Positions 1 through 9,938 of a stretch of DNA of 64,000 nucleotides are shown here, piece after piece (positions within the stretch are counted from its first letter, which is position 1; each line of letters opens with the position of its first letter). The position numbers and the translations under genes are program-made. Source of the stretch: Monarcha castaneiventris obscurior (taxonomy: Eukaryota > Chordata > Aves > Passeriformes > Monarchidae); assembly GCA_026261815.1 (NCBI GenBank), contig JAMPIT010000493.1, positions 3,117,501 through 3,181,500 of the forward strand, given 5' to 3'. The notes beneath the pieces were generated by a model, which searched no databases, had not been told where the DNA came from, and saw nothing but the letters and a program-made list of their open reading frames with translations.

Positions 1-27
1 ACGAGTGCGTCTCGCCTACCTCGCTGG
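1..27. other. Possible residual 454 sequencing tag at left edge
   Basis: The first ten bases are identical to the Roche 454 multiplex identifier MID1 as I remember it. Bases 8-24 match 15 of 17 bases of the 454 fusion primer A core (cgt-tcgcct-cctcgc). The two are in an unusual order for a library molecule, so this may be coincidence. If real, the window starts at a contig edge. Confidence 0.35.
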
Positions 28-385
28 AAAAAACTAGTTTGGGCTTAATGCAAATCTGGCTCTGTATGAGCATTTTTGCATTGGGAGGGATCTGCCCTGC
101 TGTGTCTCCAAAGACTCTGTCCCCTAGCGCTACAGAGGCACCAGAACCACAGTGCCAGCACAGGGGTGCAGGGCCCTGCAGTCCCCACAGGGGCACACCG
201 GTGGCACCTGCCCTGTGCCACCCCGGGGTCCCATTGATGTCTTTGGTTTTAACTTTTATATTTTTCAAATTCTGTACTGCTTAGAGTGTAACTCTGAAGT
301 TCCTTGTAGCCTGTAATTTCTGCTCTCTCGTGCTGGGCAGACACAACAAAGCCTCTCCAGGCTTTGCCTTCAAGGACAGCCAGGC
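28..385. other. Unique sequence, nothing recognised
   Basis: Mixed-composition sequence with no recognisable gene. An 81-codon open frame crosses it but shows no domain, and its end is AT-rich non-coding-like sequence. Part of this stretch could be the 5' end of the adjacent LTR, whose left boundary is not fixed. Confidence 0.4.
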
Positions 386-506
386 TGTTCTAGGCCCAAA
401 ATGTGTAAACCAAAGACTCTAAGCGGGGAGCAAGCTGAGGGGAATGACATCATTGAACTGGGGCTTTAACTGGAGAATTAACCCTGATATGCAAATGAAC
501 CAGACC

Positions 507-514
507 TATAAAAG
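507..514 (+). promoter_or_regulatory. TATA box of the LTR
   Basis: Perfect tataaaag, 10 bases after an octamer word (atgcaaat, 489-496) and 92 bases before the LTR aataaa. This is normal U3 promoter geometry. Activity is not known. Confidence 0.5.
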
Positions 515-605
515 TGTGAAGAGCTCGTGACCTGTCGTACATCTTGGGGTCCATTTGTTGGAAGCAGCCTCTGGCTCCCCCAGGTTGTACCTTGAAGGCC
601 CTTCA

Positions 606-611
606 AATAAA
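606..611 (+). terminator. Polyadenylation signal of the LTR
   Basis: Canonical aataaa followed within 35 bases by a T-rich, tctg-containing downstream element, as in the R/U5 part of retroviral LTRs. Confidence 0.5.
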
Positions 612-693
612 TATCTATCTTTATTCCCTTACTCTTGTCTAGTCTCTGTTTCTAGGTAGCTGGAGAAGGCATCACCATCAGGACTGCCTGCTA

Positions 694-1254
694 GCCCAGT
701 TTTGGGAGCTTGCAGCTCACTTCAGCACTGGTGTAGCCCTCATTTGTCTGGCGTGGCCAGCCCAGGTTTACACTTGTCCTTCCTGATGCCCTTTGACAGC
801 GGGAGAAGGAGGAGATGAACTGGCTGAGCGCTTGGCTGGGGACACCGGAGGTTTGGAAGCAACGCCGAGGTTCTGCCCTCATTCCAAGCCCCGTGTGCCT
901 GGCTGTGAGGAGCTGCCCACGCTCCATGGGATGGGTTCACCTGCTGAGGCACAAACCAGCTCTGTTGTTTTGCAGTTTGGCTCCTGTGAGTTCAGGGTAC
1001 TGCCTCCTCCTGGCACCTTCAGATGGCAGGAAAGGGATGGGGCTGGGTTTGGTGGCAGTGGTCAGGGACAGCAGGGGCCAGAGTGGGGTGGACCCAGCGA
1101 CCCTAAGCAGCGAGGTGTGGAGAACAGAGAAGATTCTCCAGCGCTAATGACAGCGGGCAGCACTCCCACTGCCGTGGAGGCCACTGCAACTCCATCGCTC
1201 CTTAATTATCTGGAATTATAGTGCTGCTCTCGCCCTTTTTATGTTACAGTGGAA
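694..1254. other. Unique GC-rich sequence, nothing recognised
   Basis: Contains open frames of up to 142 codons on the plus strand, but their translation is low in hydrophobic periodicity and has no known motif. I see no repeat or RNA gene. Confidence 0.4.
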
Positions 1255-1480
1255 GAAATCAGGACATACATTAATTATCTAATCCGTATGTAAAGTGTCA
1301 CATATAATTTTCCCAGAGCAAAAGGTTCTAGCTTTAAGACCCGCATCGCCTCATAATAACCATGTGCGAGGGAAGAAAATAATATCCAGATATATGATTA
1401 TTACAGTGGTCGTTGGCCGCTGTTGCTCCTCTCCCTGCTTTTGGGGCAGTGTTTCTTACAGAGCCTTACACTTGCAGGGC
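1255..1480. promoter_or_regulatory. AT-rich island, candidate conserved non-coding element
   Basis: An AT-rich, repeat-free island beside GC-rich flanks. It holds ttaatta (1271-1277) and a bicoid/OTX-type taatcc (1280-1285). Conservation is inferred from composition and motif density only. Confidence 0.3.
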
Positions 1481-1734
1481 GGCCTTTAAATAGCCCCAGA
1501 CTGCAGCCTGTGGCCTGTCTGGGCTGCAGGGAATTGAGAGCACAAATCCCACACTGGTTGTTGTTGTTGTTGCTGTTATAGAAGTACAGTCTGAATCAGA
1601 AATACCTTTGGTGTTTGTTGGTTGCTTTTTTTTTTCTCGTCTGCATAGGGGAAAGAGGGGAAGACCCCACAGCATCCCTTTGACTAAGATGCATGGCAGC
1701 TGAAGAAGTCGATTAAGAAAATCAGTATTGCATT
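1481..1734. other. Unique sequence with short TTG run
   Basis: Holds a short (TTG) microsatellite at about 1557-1574 and a T run near 1627-1635. Nothing else recognised. Confidence 0.5.
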
Positions 1735-1880
1735 TATTAGCCTCCATCTATGATGCATGGTGTTATGCTAATATGCATGAATTAATTACTGTTATTAATT
1801 CAATTGAATTAATTTGATATAACTGATGTGCGCAGTGAAGATTTGTGGCGAGAGCTGCTTTTAAAAGGTGTCGCAGACAA
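1735..1880. promoter_or_regulatory. Homeodomain/POU motif cluster, candidate enhancer
   Basis: Dense AT-rich words in 80 bases: atgctaat followed by atgcat (1765-1778), attaatta (1781-1788), then a perfect 20-base palindrome (1794-1813) whose halves each carry attaatt. The arrangement resembles binding sites for POU and homeodomain factors. No tissue or target gene can be inferred. Confidence 0.4.
1794..1813. repeat. Perfect 20-bp palindrome
   Basis: The ten bases attaattcaa are followed directly by their exact reverse complement ttgaattaat. The next base pair outward breaks symmetry. It could bind a paired homeodomain dimer or simply be an AT-rich palindrome. Confidence 0.9.
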
Positions 1881-2224
1881 GGGCTGGGCTGATGGGGGCG
1901 GGAGGGGGACGGGCTCTGCAGCAGCCCCAGCACATCTGTTTGCACCACCTGATGCAGCACAGGAGCCAAGAGACCTTTGCATCCCCCAGCCCCTTCCCCT
2001 CCCTCTGTGGTCTGCTCATGACTTCATCCCCTGCTGCAGTTAGGAGCATCCTCGTGCTGCAGAGATTCCTGCTGAGGGCAGGTAAAGTGCGAGGTTGATA
2101 TTTGGGTAACCTGAAAGGAGAGAGGGAAGAAGATGATGCAGTCCCACCTGCAGGTGGGGCAGGAACCCGGCGTCCACAAGGAGCAAAAGGCAGGGAAACA
2201 GAGCAAGAAGGGAAGGAGCAGAGA
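1881..2224. other. Unique sequence, nothing recognised
   Basis: GC-moderate sequence. Open frames on both strands overlap each other and have no domain. Confidence 0.4.
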
Positions 2225-2425
2225 ACAACAGCTCTTCCCTGTGAGGGTGGGGAGGCCCTGGCATGGGTTGCCCAGAGAAGCTGTGGCTGCCCCATTCCTG
2301 GAAACATTCAAGGTCAGGTTGGAGCAACCTGATGTAGTGGAAGGTGTCCCTGCCCACAACAGGGAGGTTGGAACTAGGTGGTCTTCGAGGTCTCTTCCAA
2401 CCCAAACCACTCTGTGGTTCTGTAA
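2225..2425 (+). mobile_element. CR1 LINE fragment, 3' end
   Basis: Sense-strand CR1 3' end. Recognisable steps are gtgagggtgg, ggttgcccagagaagctgtg, cctggaaacattcaagg, ggttggagcaacctg, gtggaaggtgtccctgccca and the closing cttccaacccaaacc followed by two degenerate terminal octamers. It is 5'-truncated, as usual for avian CR1, and carries no open reverse transcriptase frame. Confidence 0.9.
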
Positions 2426-3950
2426 ATGAGCAGTTCAGAACAGGAAAGAAGCCCCTTTGCCTGGTTTTGGGTCCCTCTGAGGGTTGGCTGAGAATTCTCA
2501 GCACCCACTTTGTGCAGGAAGGCAGCAAAAGCCCTCAGCTCCTCCAGAACACCTGCGGGATGCGAGGGTTAAACTCCGATCACAAATATCAGCATGGGAA
2601 ACCAGCTCCTGAGTGTCAGGCGGGGAAACAACCCAGGGCCCCTGCCTGCACTCAGAATCTTGCAACACGTAGTTTGTGAACTGCTGCCAGGCTGTGCAAT
2701 ATTTGCATAAATTATTAGGGGGAAAATTCAGCTCAGCTTGAGAAAGCTGCAGCTCGCAGGCTCCTCCCGAGCAGAAGTGAAACCTGTGGTGTGAATTATT
2801 TGTCAGAGATTTGCTCGCTGGTTGTGGCACAGAAGCTGCCTGTGCTGTTGGGGAAAAGGGGCCTCAATGATCAGAAAATAAAAATGATCAGAAAATCGAG
2901 CTGCAGATAGTGCTTAGGTTGTAAAACCCAGCCGGTGCTGGCAGGGATGGGACCTGGCATGACGGGATGTCCCCAGAGATCAGGGATGTGCTGGGACAGG
3001 AGGCCCCGTGGCCAGCACAGGGGATGGGCTGGCGCTGTGCACCTCCCACAGCACCTGCTCTCCACAGTGGTGCTGTAAGCCATGGAACTAATTAATGAAA
3101 GATAAATTTTAAAAACCTCCCCCCAGTCCTGCACACCCCCAAAGCCCAGCACGGCCCCCTCGGGCAGAGCCCGGCATCCTTGAGCTGCTGGGGCTGTGTC
3201 GTGTCTCTAAAATGACTGTAATTGGTATTCCAGGAGACAAACTGCAGGGCCCACAAAGGCCATCACTCCTCCAGATCATTCAATCATGTTGAAGACCAAA
3301 CTTGCAATTGCTCTTAATGGAAATGCAGAGCCCAGGAGTTTTTCCGTTAGGAAGGAGAACCTGTGGTTTTCAGTGACCTCTTTTGGGTAGCAGAGTAGCA
3401 GCTAATTGCAGCTCATAGAGTTGACAGATGTCCCTGCTTCATGCAGCAAATCGCTCACATCTCCTGATAAATATGGGACTTTCTGCTGTTATATACGAGC
3501 CCCATGCTTTAGCCATCCTCCTAACTCATTGCAGTTCAGTTTGCCAATAGGTTGGAGATATTTGACTGAAATTTTCTCCCCCCTCCCCCCCACTGCCCTG
3601 TGTGGAAGTGTTTTTCTGCCATTATTTACAGTATCTTGTTCTCTGTTTCAGCCACCCATCAGGTGCTGACAGTCTTTATTAGGTCCTTTGCCCGTGGCTC
3701 AGCAAGGGAGGCAGACTGGTTTCACCCCGAAAGCAGAGAGCTGCTGTCTCTCATTTCTCTCTGCCCTTCCTGGGATTATGGGGTCATCCCACTCCAGGGC
3801 AGCATTTTTCTCACTTCCAGACCATTCCTGATCCCATTTCTACCCACAAAGCATCCTCTTCTTGGGGGTTGGTGGCTGCTGGTGATCCCTTCCCTGTTGG
3901 TGCCTCTGTCAACAGCCCTTCCCCAGCCCTGTGGCTGGATTTGGTCCTGC
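2426..3950. other. Unique sequence, nothing recognised
   Basis: Mixed sequence with local AT-rich words (2700-2740, 3085-3115, 3195-3330) but no repeat family, RNA gene or convincing exon. The C-rich run near 3580-3593 is low complexity. Confidence 0.4.
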
Positions 3951-4044
3951 CTTGGGGGAATGTAAAGTTGTATCTCCCCAGCATCCCCATTTTCCTCCTT
4001 GGGGGGATGTAAAGTTGTATCTCCCCAGCATCCCCATTTTCCTC
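3951..4044. repeat. Two-copy 47-bp tandem duplication
   Basis: Unit 1 (3951-3997) and unit 2 (3998-4044) both run cttggggg(a/g)..tgtaaagttgtatctcc..cattttcctc with only minor differences near the g-run. The copies directly precede an antisense CR1 fragment. Confidence 0.93.
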
Positions 4045-4111
4045 CTCCTCACCCTGCGGAGAAGCCTGGGGAAGGGAATATGTCCAGTGCTGCTCCACAG
4101 CAGTAGAGCAA

Positions 4112-4372
4112 AGAATCATAGATAATTTGGGTTGGAAGAGAACTTGCAGATATCTCACTCCCTTCCACTACCCCAGGTTGCTCCAAGCCCCGCCCAGCCT
4201 GGCCTTGCACACTTCCAGGGATCCAGGGGCAGCCACAGCTTCTCTGGGCACCCTCCCCACCCTCACAGGGAACAATTCCTTCCCAATATCCCACAAAACC
4301 TTCCCTGTGTCAGTGTGAATCCATCACCCCTTGTCCTACCATAAATGCCCTTGGCTGAAGGGCCTCTGCAGG
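4112..4372 (-). mobile_element. CR1 LINE fragment, 3' end
   Basis: Antisense CR1 beginning at its 3' terminus with agaatcatagat..tttgggttggaagag. It continues through ggttgctccaagcc, agcctggccttg, cagggatccaggggcagcc, cttctctgggcac and accccttgtcctacca. This is about 260 bases of the 3' UTR and end of ORF2. The match fades after 4372. Confidence 0.9.
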
Positions 4373-4800
4373 AAAACCTTTTCTCTGGGCTGTGATTTCA
4401 TCTCTCCTTGGGTCTCTGTTTCCCTCCCCATGACCCCTGAGGAGGTTTGCCCTGTCCATACACAGCTTTTCCCTGCCCAGCCCAGCCCTGGTGACCTGGC
4501 TGCAGATGGTATTTGGCACTGCTGCTCTTTGCTGAGGTTTGTTAGGGTTTGGGTTTTTTTGTTTCTAAGAAAAAAAAATTAAAATGTTAAAAAAAAAAGG
4601 GTGTGGACCACAAATTGGGATGGGGCAGAGCTCTGCAACTTGCATAAGCAGAATTGTCCTCCAGAGATGCTCTCAGCCCTCAAAAAGGGCACTGCTGAGA
4701 TGGTTTTGTCCCACCTGCTCTTAAAAACCTCCAAAGCAGCTCCCACAGTTCTCCCTCCCCAGCAGCTTCTGGGACTTAGTCAGAGCCACCAGACAGAAAG
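4373..4800. other. Possible CR1 continuation, then A/T low-complexity
   Basis: To about 4530 the text may be diverged CR1 body (antisense). At 4552-4600 there is a T-run followed by A-runs. No gene seen. Confidence 0.35.
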
Positions 4801-5045
4801 GGCTTTCCTTTATGTGTACGTGTGTGTGCATGTGAAGATGCATTAATTATACATTTATTAAATGTATTTATTATTCATCCTGAGGTATTAAGGTACTTTA
4901 TTAATTATACAGTTAATATGTACAGGTGAAAAGGCACTAAGTATATATATGGTTAACATATAGGCACAAATCTGTACTGTATATATATTTTAATTCCTGT
5001 AAGTCCTTCCTGCAAATTAAGCTGATGACTTTGTGATGCCCCTAA
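4801..5045. promoter_or_regulatory. Very AT-rich island, weak regulatory candidate
   Basis: Contains cattaattat (two similar copies, at about 4841 and 4899), several atatat words and ggttaac. It could be an ancient element or simply AT-rich DNA. Confidence 0.22.
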
Positions 5046-5094
5046 GGACATGAGAAACAATTGCCTGCTGGCTTCATTATAGAGCCTGGATTAT

Positions 5095-5165
5095 CCCATC
5101 CCCTCTCAGCCTTCTGCAGACCAAACCCAGCTCGTTCAGCCTTTCTCTGCAGGCGGCTCATGTTT
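5095..5165 (-). mobile_element. CR1 LINE fragment, internal (weak)
   Basis: Antisense text cagccttctgcag, aaacccagctc, ttcagcctttct and gcaggcggctc matches the order of the CR1 segment that usually reads cagccttct..caggctgaac..cagcctttcttcatagg. Short and diverged. Confidence 0.45.
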
Positions 5166-5880
5166 GTACAGCTCTTGTTTGTCCACCCCGGGGATGTCCC
5201 TGTCCCCAGACAGCTGCTCTGGCTTGCTGGCTCCTGCAGGAGGATGGAGCTTCCTTCAGTGGGGGATGTCACCAGCCTGTGCCAAACCCGGGTGTGATGG
5301 GAACCCAAAGCAGCCCAAAAACCCTGGGCATGGATGAGGCTCACGAGCAGCCAGAGGGTCTTGGAGCTGCCTCTGTGGTCTCTGTGTGGGTCAGGAGCTG
5401 GGAGCTCAACCCAGCTCACCCCATGGCAGAGGCTGGATGCATAAGAACAAGAAAAAATTTTCCCGTTTTAATTTTTTGAAGTGTTTTGGTCAATTTGTTT
5501 GTTTGTTTTTGTTGTCAGCTGGATTTTTTTTTTGGTTTTTTGATTAACTCACTTAGCTGGAAAAAGCAAAGGGTTTACTCACATCAGCTGCTCTTCCACT
5601 CTGAAATATTCCACACTAGGGGCAAGTTTCTCTCTAATATTTTCCTTCTGGGGGTCTCCAGGAGCAGCTTTAACTCCTGTTTCACACCCACAGCACCCAA
5701 GCTCAGCTCCTTGCACTGCCAGGCCCCAGCAGGGCCGGGTGGGTCCGTGGTGGAATTTCAGCTGTGTCTCCTCCAGAATAACTGCAGAGCACTTCCCAAA
5801 AGTTCCTTGCAGGAAGCCATACCTTGTACCCACTGCTGGGTGCACCTGCCCCTTCCTCCTCGCAGAGCAGCAGGCCAAGG
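5166..5880. other. Unique sequence, nothing recognised
   Basis: Includes a TTTG-rich low-complexity patch (5488-5545). Open frames of up to 141 codons have no recognisable domains. Confidence 0.4.
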
Positions 5881-6085
5881 TATAAACGAGGCCCCTGGTA
5901 CCTCGTGGTAATTAGTAATGGATTTCACAGCTTTTCCCCGTATATTTCTTTCCTATTCCTTTGTTCTTCCGCCGTGTGACACGTAGGAGACTTGTAAGAC
6001 TCCACTCTCTCTCACCTGGATTTGCTCTGCCCTTTCTGGTGGATAGGAGGGATTTGAGTTTATTAACTTAATTGGCAAATGTATT
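5881..6085. promoter_or_regulatory. Candidate non-coding element
   Basis: Repeat-free island with ggtaattagtaatgg and ttaacttaattgg words. Suggestive only. Confidence 0.25.
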
Positions 6086-7319
6086 GCTCAGACAGCTGTG
6101 GCAGAGCCGCCTGCCTGCAGTGGCCACTGGGTTAAGCAGCCCCCAGAAGGTTTCTGGCACCTCTTGTGCTGTTTGGGCACCTCCCCACCAGTTCAGGGGC
6201 ACCCAGCTGTGAACTGGGTTTAAGGGGTACTGCACTGCTGGACTGAAGAAAAGGGAAAAAATGGGAATAAATGGAAAAAGAAGATGTCGAGGAAGCTGCA
6301 AGTTTGAGATGTGTGGGAAAACTCAGAGCGTGTGGCACAGGGGATTTGGTAGGGGTGCTGCAGAACTGGCCATCGTGTTCCTGTCAGCATTAGCAGCCAT
6401 CCAAATCCAATAAATAGGTTCCTAAACCTCATCCTTTTGCCATTTTGTGCTCAGAAAAATGGAACTGCAGTGATCTTTTGTAGCCCAGGTGCCTTCAGTT
6501 CCTCTCTGGTTTACAGGGCTGGGTGGTCCCACAGGTGAAAACAAAGATGAGGTTCCAGTGTTTGGGCACGGACCTGGCACTTTGAGAGGTCATCCCCAGA
6601 TTATTTTGGTGGCAGTGATCCCAAAGAGGGGCAGTTTTATCCACCGAAGGCTCTTCCTGGAGCTGCAGCAGCCTCAGGGTGGCTGGGGCGTGGGTGTGGG
6701 ATGTTGTGGGAGTTCCCACAGGATGCAGAAATAGGGTCAGGCAGGAATTTCATAGCTGTGATGGAGGCAGAAATGCCTATTCTCTGACACCTTGGCCACA
6801 TAAGAAGCTCGAGTGCATGCAGTGGTACTGACATTTCTTGGTAAGGAAGCAGATTTCCAGCAGGCAGCAAGCTGTGACAAGAAAAATAGCTAAATTTGTC
6901 CGACGGTATTGATGGCTTCCCAGAGAAACTCTGTCACTCCAAAAATGAACCGTCCCCTTCAGTCAAATGTGTCTCTAATGAAAAATACACATCCACAGAC
7001 TCTCAACCTGTGTTATTAACGTGACCTTTACTCAACTGTTTCCCTCTCCTTTTGATTTCTGTGAATAAATGTAATTAGGAAGGTGCCTGCTCCTCACACC
7101 ACCACGCTTCAGGGGAGGCCGACGAGATGGTTCCAATTAGCTCCTTCTGTAGTGCAAAGGCAGTGGCAAGTGGAGGCTTGGCCTGGGTTTTAGAATGCCC
7201 TTGAGGAGGTGGAAAGGGCCCTGGAGGGGCACAAGATGGATCTGGGAAGCAGCAGAGCTTCGTGGCAGTGGGGAGCTCCAGAGGGGAGGAGAAAGTGACT
7301 GAGGGTGAAAGCTTTATCC
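6086..7319. other. Unique sequence, nothing recognised
   Basis: Mixed composition without repeat family or exon-like features. Small open frames on both strands are mutually overlapping. Confidence 0.4.
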
Positions 7320-7462
7320 CAGAAATCCTTTCCCTGGAAGTGTTCAAGGCCGGGTTGGACAGGGCTTGGAGCAACCTGACCAGTGGAAGGTGTCCCTGCA
7401 GGGAAGCTGGAATGAGATGATCCTAAAGTGCCCTTCCCACCAAAACTTTCTGTGATTCCATG
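7320..7462 (+). mobile_element. CR1 LINE fragment, 3' end
   Basis: Sense CR1: tccctggaagtgttcaaggc, gggttggacagggcttggag, caacctgacc, gtggaaggtgtccctgc, then a diverged end and a terminal tgtgattccatg. A short internal deletion removes the usual tgcccatggcag segment. Confidence 0.85.
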
Positions 7463-9420
7463 AAATAATTTGTTTTCAACACTGCACAGAGAAGTTCTCT
7501 GGCTCATGTAAAGTGGAGGAATGGGATTTTTGCATCAGAAACATGCAGTTCTGAATTGCTCCAAATGTGCTGTTTGGAACAAACTCACACCTTGCTTTAA
7601 AAGCTTTAGCAGTCTGAAAATGAATGGCCCAAGGGCAGGATGGAGGGAGAGTTTGAAAACAGTCTGAGTCTGAATCCTGCTAGGAGTGAGTCTGGCTTTA
7701 AATAAAAAAAGTATTAAAAAAAGGAAAGCAATCAAACAACCAGCCTTCGAGGCAGCAGCTTTTGCATGTTTGACTTGTCCCAGGATAGTTTCCACAGGCC
7801 AGAGGAGCATGTGGGTTTGATAAAGAGCTTGCTAAAACAGAGCAGGAATTTATGGCACTTGGCGAAGTTTAGGTAACTCACAGGAAGTGGGTGACTGTGT
7901 GTTCCCCTTGAACAACAAGCACCTGTGGCCCTTTGTAGGAGGAAATTCTTCCTTGAGCTAAGGACACCTCCTCTCCTCATTTTGGTTTCAGTCTTTCCTA
8001 GGATCTCGTGTGTCCATAATCCTTCCCTCTCCTTTGCACCGTTTTCTTCCAGAAAACAAATCTTGCAGCTGGACAGGAGGAATCAGCCTTTCCTTTGCAA
8101 GCTGCTTTGCTGGAGCTCAGTCACATCCAGCAGTCTTTGAGGTCCTTGGGCATAAATGCACCCAAAATATTTTAGAAAAGTTTCCTGGAACATGGCAGGA
8201 GCTGACTTTTGTGGAAAAGCCTTGGCTGATCTAAGTTGGAGCCTTTGGAAAATCAAAATTCTCATGACACATTTGAAGTCCCTTGGCCACACTTTCCACT
8301 GATGGGCACTCAATTATGTGTTCCCTTTTTTTTGGCTTGGATGGCTGGGCTCTTGGCTTGGGGATGAAGTTGGCAGGACGTGTCCCCTGGGCACGAGCAC
8401 TGCTGCCTAATGCTGCTCCATACCTGGAAAAAAACCCCAACTATCCTCATCCCAAATCCCTGATGCTTTTCTCTCCTGAGTCTTTGTTCTGTGCCTGTAC
8501 AAATAAGGGCTGCGGTGTGAGTGCTGCCTGTTGTGGCGGATAATAAATTCATTCATATTTCTGAAGCACTAAGTAGCGGAGTTGTAATGCTGTGGGCAGG
8601 CCTGTGAAAAATGAGTAATTCTGTCTTCAAAGCAGGGTTGATTTGTGTGAAGGCACGGGTTTGCCCATAACAATGAGGAGAAAACAAAATACTGAGGAGC
8701 TGCTTGTTAAGTGAGCATCCTCCCCCTGCGCACGGCAGGGCCGGGGTCCTGCGTGCCCCTGGACTGAGGCTTTCACGATGATGCACAGCCCATATCAGAA
8801 GGTAGCCAGCCCCAGGGTACCCAAAAATCCGGTTTCTGAAGGCTTGCATTCACACCCCTACATTCCTCTCACTGCTTGCAACACCTCGGGTTGGAAGTTG
8901 TGAATCGAACAGGAGGGTGGTGCTAGATTTTAACATTTGGTGCATTCGCCCGGCCTGCCTGGAGCTTGTTTTCCACAGGCTCCCGAGCACGGCGGGAATT
9001 GCTGGCAGGAGGCAACTTTTCAGCCGGGCAGAAATGGACTGGCAAGGGCCAGCAGGGCTTGGAATCGCGGCGTGTGTCCCCCATCCCCGGAGAGGGACTC
9101 GGTTACAATCCAGTGGTGCCGCAGATTCCCAATGAACACCGGGAGCCTGGTGGCTGTGCACGGATGGCACGGAGGGAAAAGGGGAGCGGGGCATAAATTG
9201 CATAAATTTCTCATCACAAAGTACTTGCTTGGCTTTAATGTGTGCGGGCGTGGGGCATGGGCGTGCATGGGGGGGTCCACACTGACACTGCCTCACAGGC
9301 CACGGGGCTGAGCTGTTTTCAAGTCCTTTGGTGTAACCCATTAGGGTATTTTTCTTGCCTTCTAGATCTAATCACAGCCAGCAATGCAGGTTGAAGCATT
9401 TCAAGTGGGTTTTTTTTTAT
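7463..9420. other. Unique sequence, nothing recognised
   Basis: About 2 kb with no identified repeat, RNA gene or exon. GC rises at 8880-9310. An overlapping set of frames there (up to 163 codons, both strands) reflects the GC-rich composition. A duplicated gcataaatt occurs at about 9191-9208. Confidence 0.4.
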
Positions 9421-9592
9421 CCGGCTGCCCTTTTCCCGTTGTTATCGAGCGCGGGGCCGTGTTGATTTGCATGCCATTTTGCTTTTGATCTCCATGGCAA
9501 CTGCTACCAAATGGCCTGAGAATAATAGAGGTGCTTTTTGGAGCTGTAAGCAGGCTCTGCGCAGAGCGCTGACGCCGGAGGTTTGCACCAAA
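9421..9592. promoter_or_regulatory. Candidate enhancer with octamer and RFX X-box words
   Basis: Holds a perfect octamer atttgcat (9465-9472) and, 15 bases on, atctccatggcaac (9488-9501). The reverse of the latter, gttgccatggagat, is a good RFX X-box. The surrounding sequence is repeat-free. RFX sites often regulate ciliary or neural genes; the target is unknown. Confidence 0.4.
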
Positions 9593-9611
9593 ATAAATAA
9601 ATAAATAAAAT
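9590..9611. repeat. (AAAT) microsatellite
   Basis: About five tandem aaat units. Confidence 0.9.
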
Positions 9612-9803
9612 GAAAAGGAAGACGGTGGCTGTGGCAAGGAGCCTCAAGAGCGGGGCAGCTCGCTCCCCTCTCCCCATCCCCCTCGAATCCCCACGTATGG
9701 CAGATGTTTCTGACAGCCACTCGAAAGAAATAAATACACAGGGAGAGGGATGTAGGGAGGGATGATCCAGCCCAGGGGCTTCTGGCACCAGGCTGGCAGT
9801 GCA

Positions 9804-9938
9804 TGGAATCGTAGCTCAGGTTGGAAAAGCCCCATCAGCTCATCCAGTCCAACCACTAGGCCAGCACTGCCAAGCCCTTCACTGCCCTGTGTCCCTAGGT
9901 GCCACATCCACACATCTTTCAAATCTCTCCAGTGTTGG
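9804..9938 (-). mobile_element. CR1 LINE fragment, 3' end
   Basis: Antisense CR1 of a different subfamily from the 4112 copy: tggaatcgtag, aggttggaaaagcc, catccagtccaacca, ccagcactgccaagcc, tgtccctaggtgccacatcc and acatctttcaaat. This is the older avian type in which the 3' UTR reads guanine-poor before the terminal octamer. Confidence 0.85.

Larger units (their letters stand above)
386..693 (+). mobile_element. Solo LTR of an avian endogenous retrovirus (probable)
   Basis: The order of signals is that of a retroviral LTR on the plus strand: a TATA box (507-514), a short R-like interval, a polyadenylation signal aataaa (606-611), a T/C-rich stretch, and an end in ...ggcatca. A tgtt start near 386 is a guess. 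No flanking target-site duplication was found, and no gag, pol or env sequence adjoins it, so it would be a solo LTR. An octamer word atgcaaat lies just upstream of the TATA box. The family is not determined. Confidence 0.55.

Noticed and set aside
694..1221. Exon from the 142-codon plus frame
   Set aside because: No codon-like composition, domain or flanking splice sites; overlaps equally long frames on other phases.
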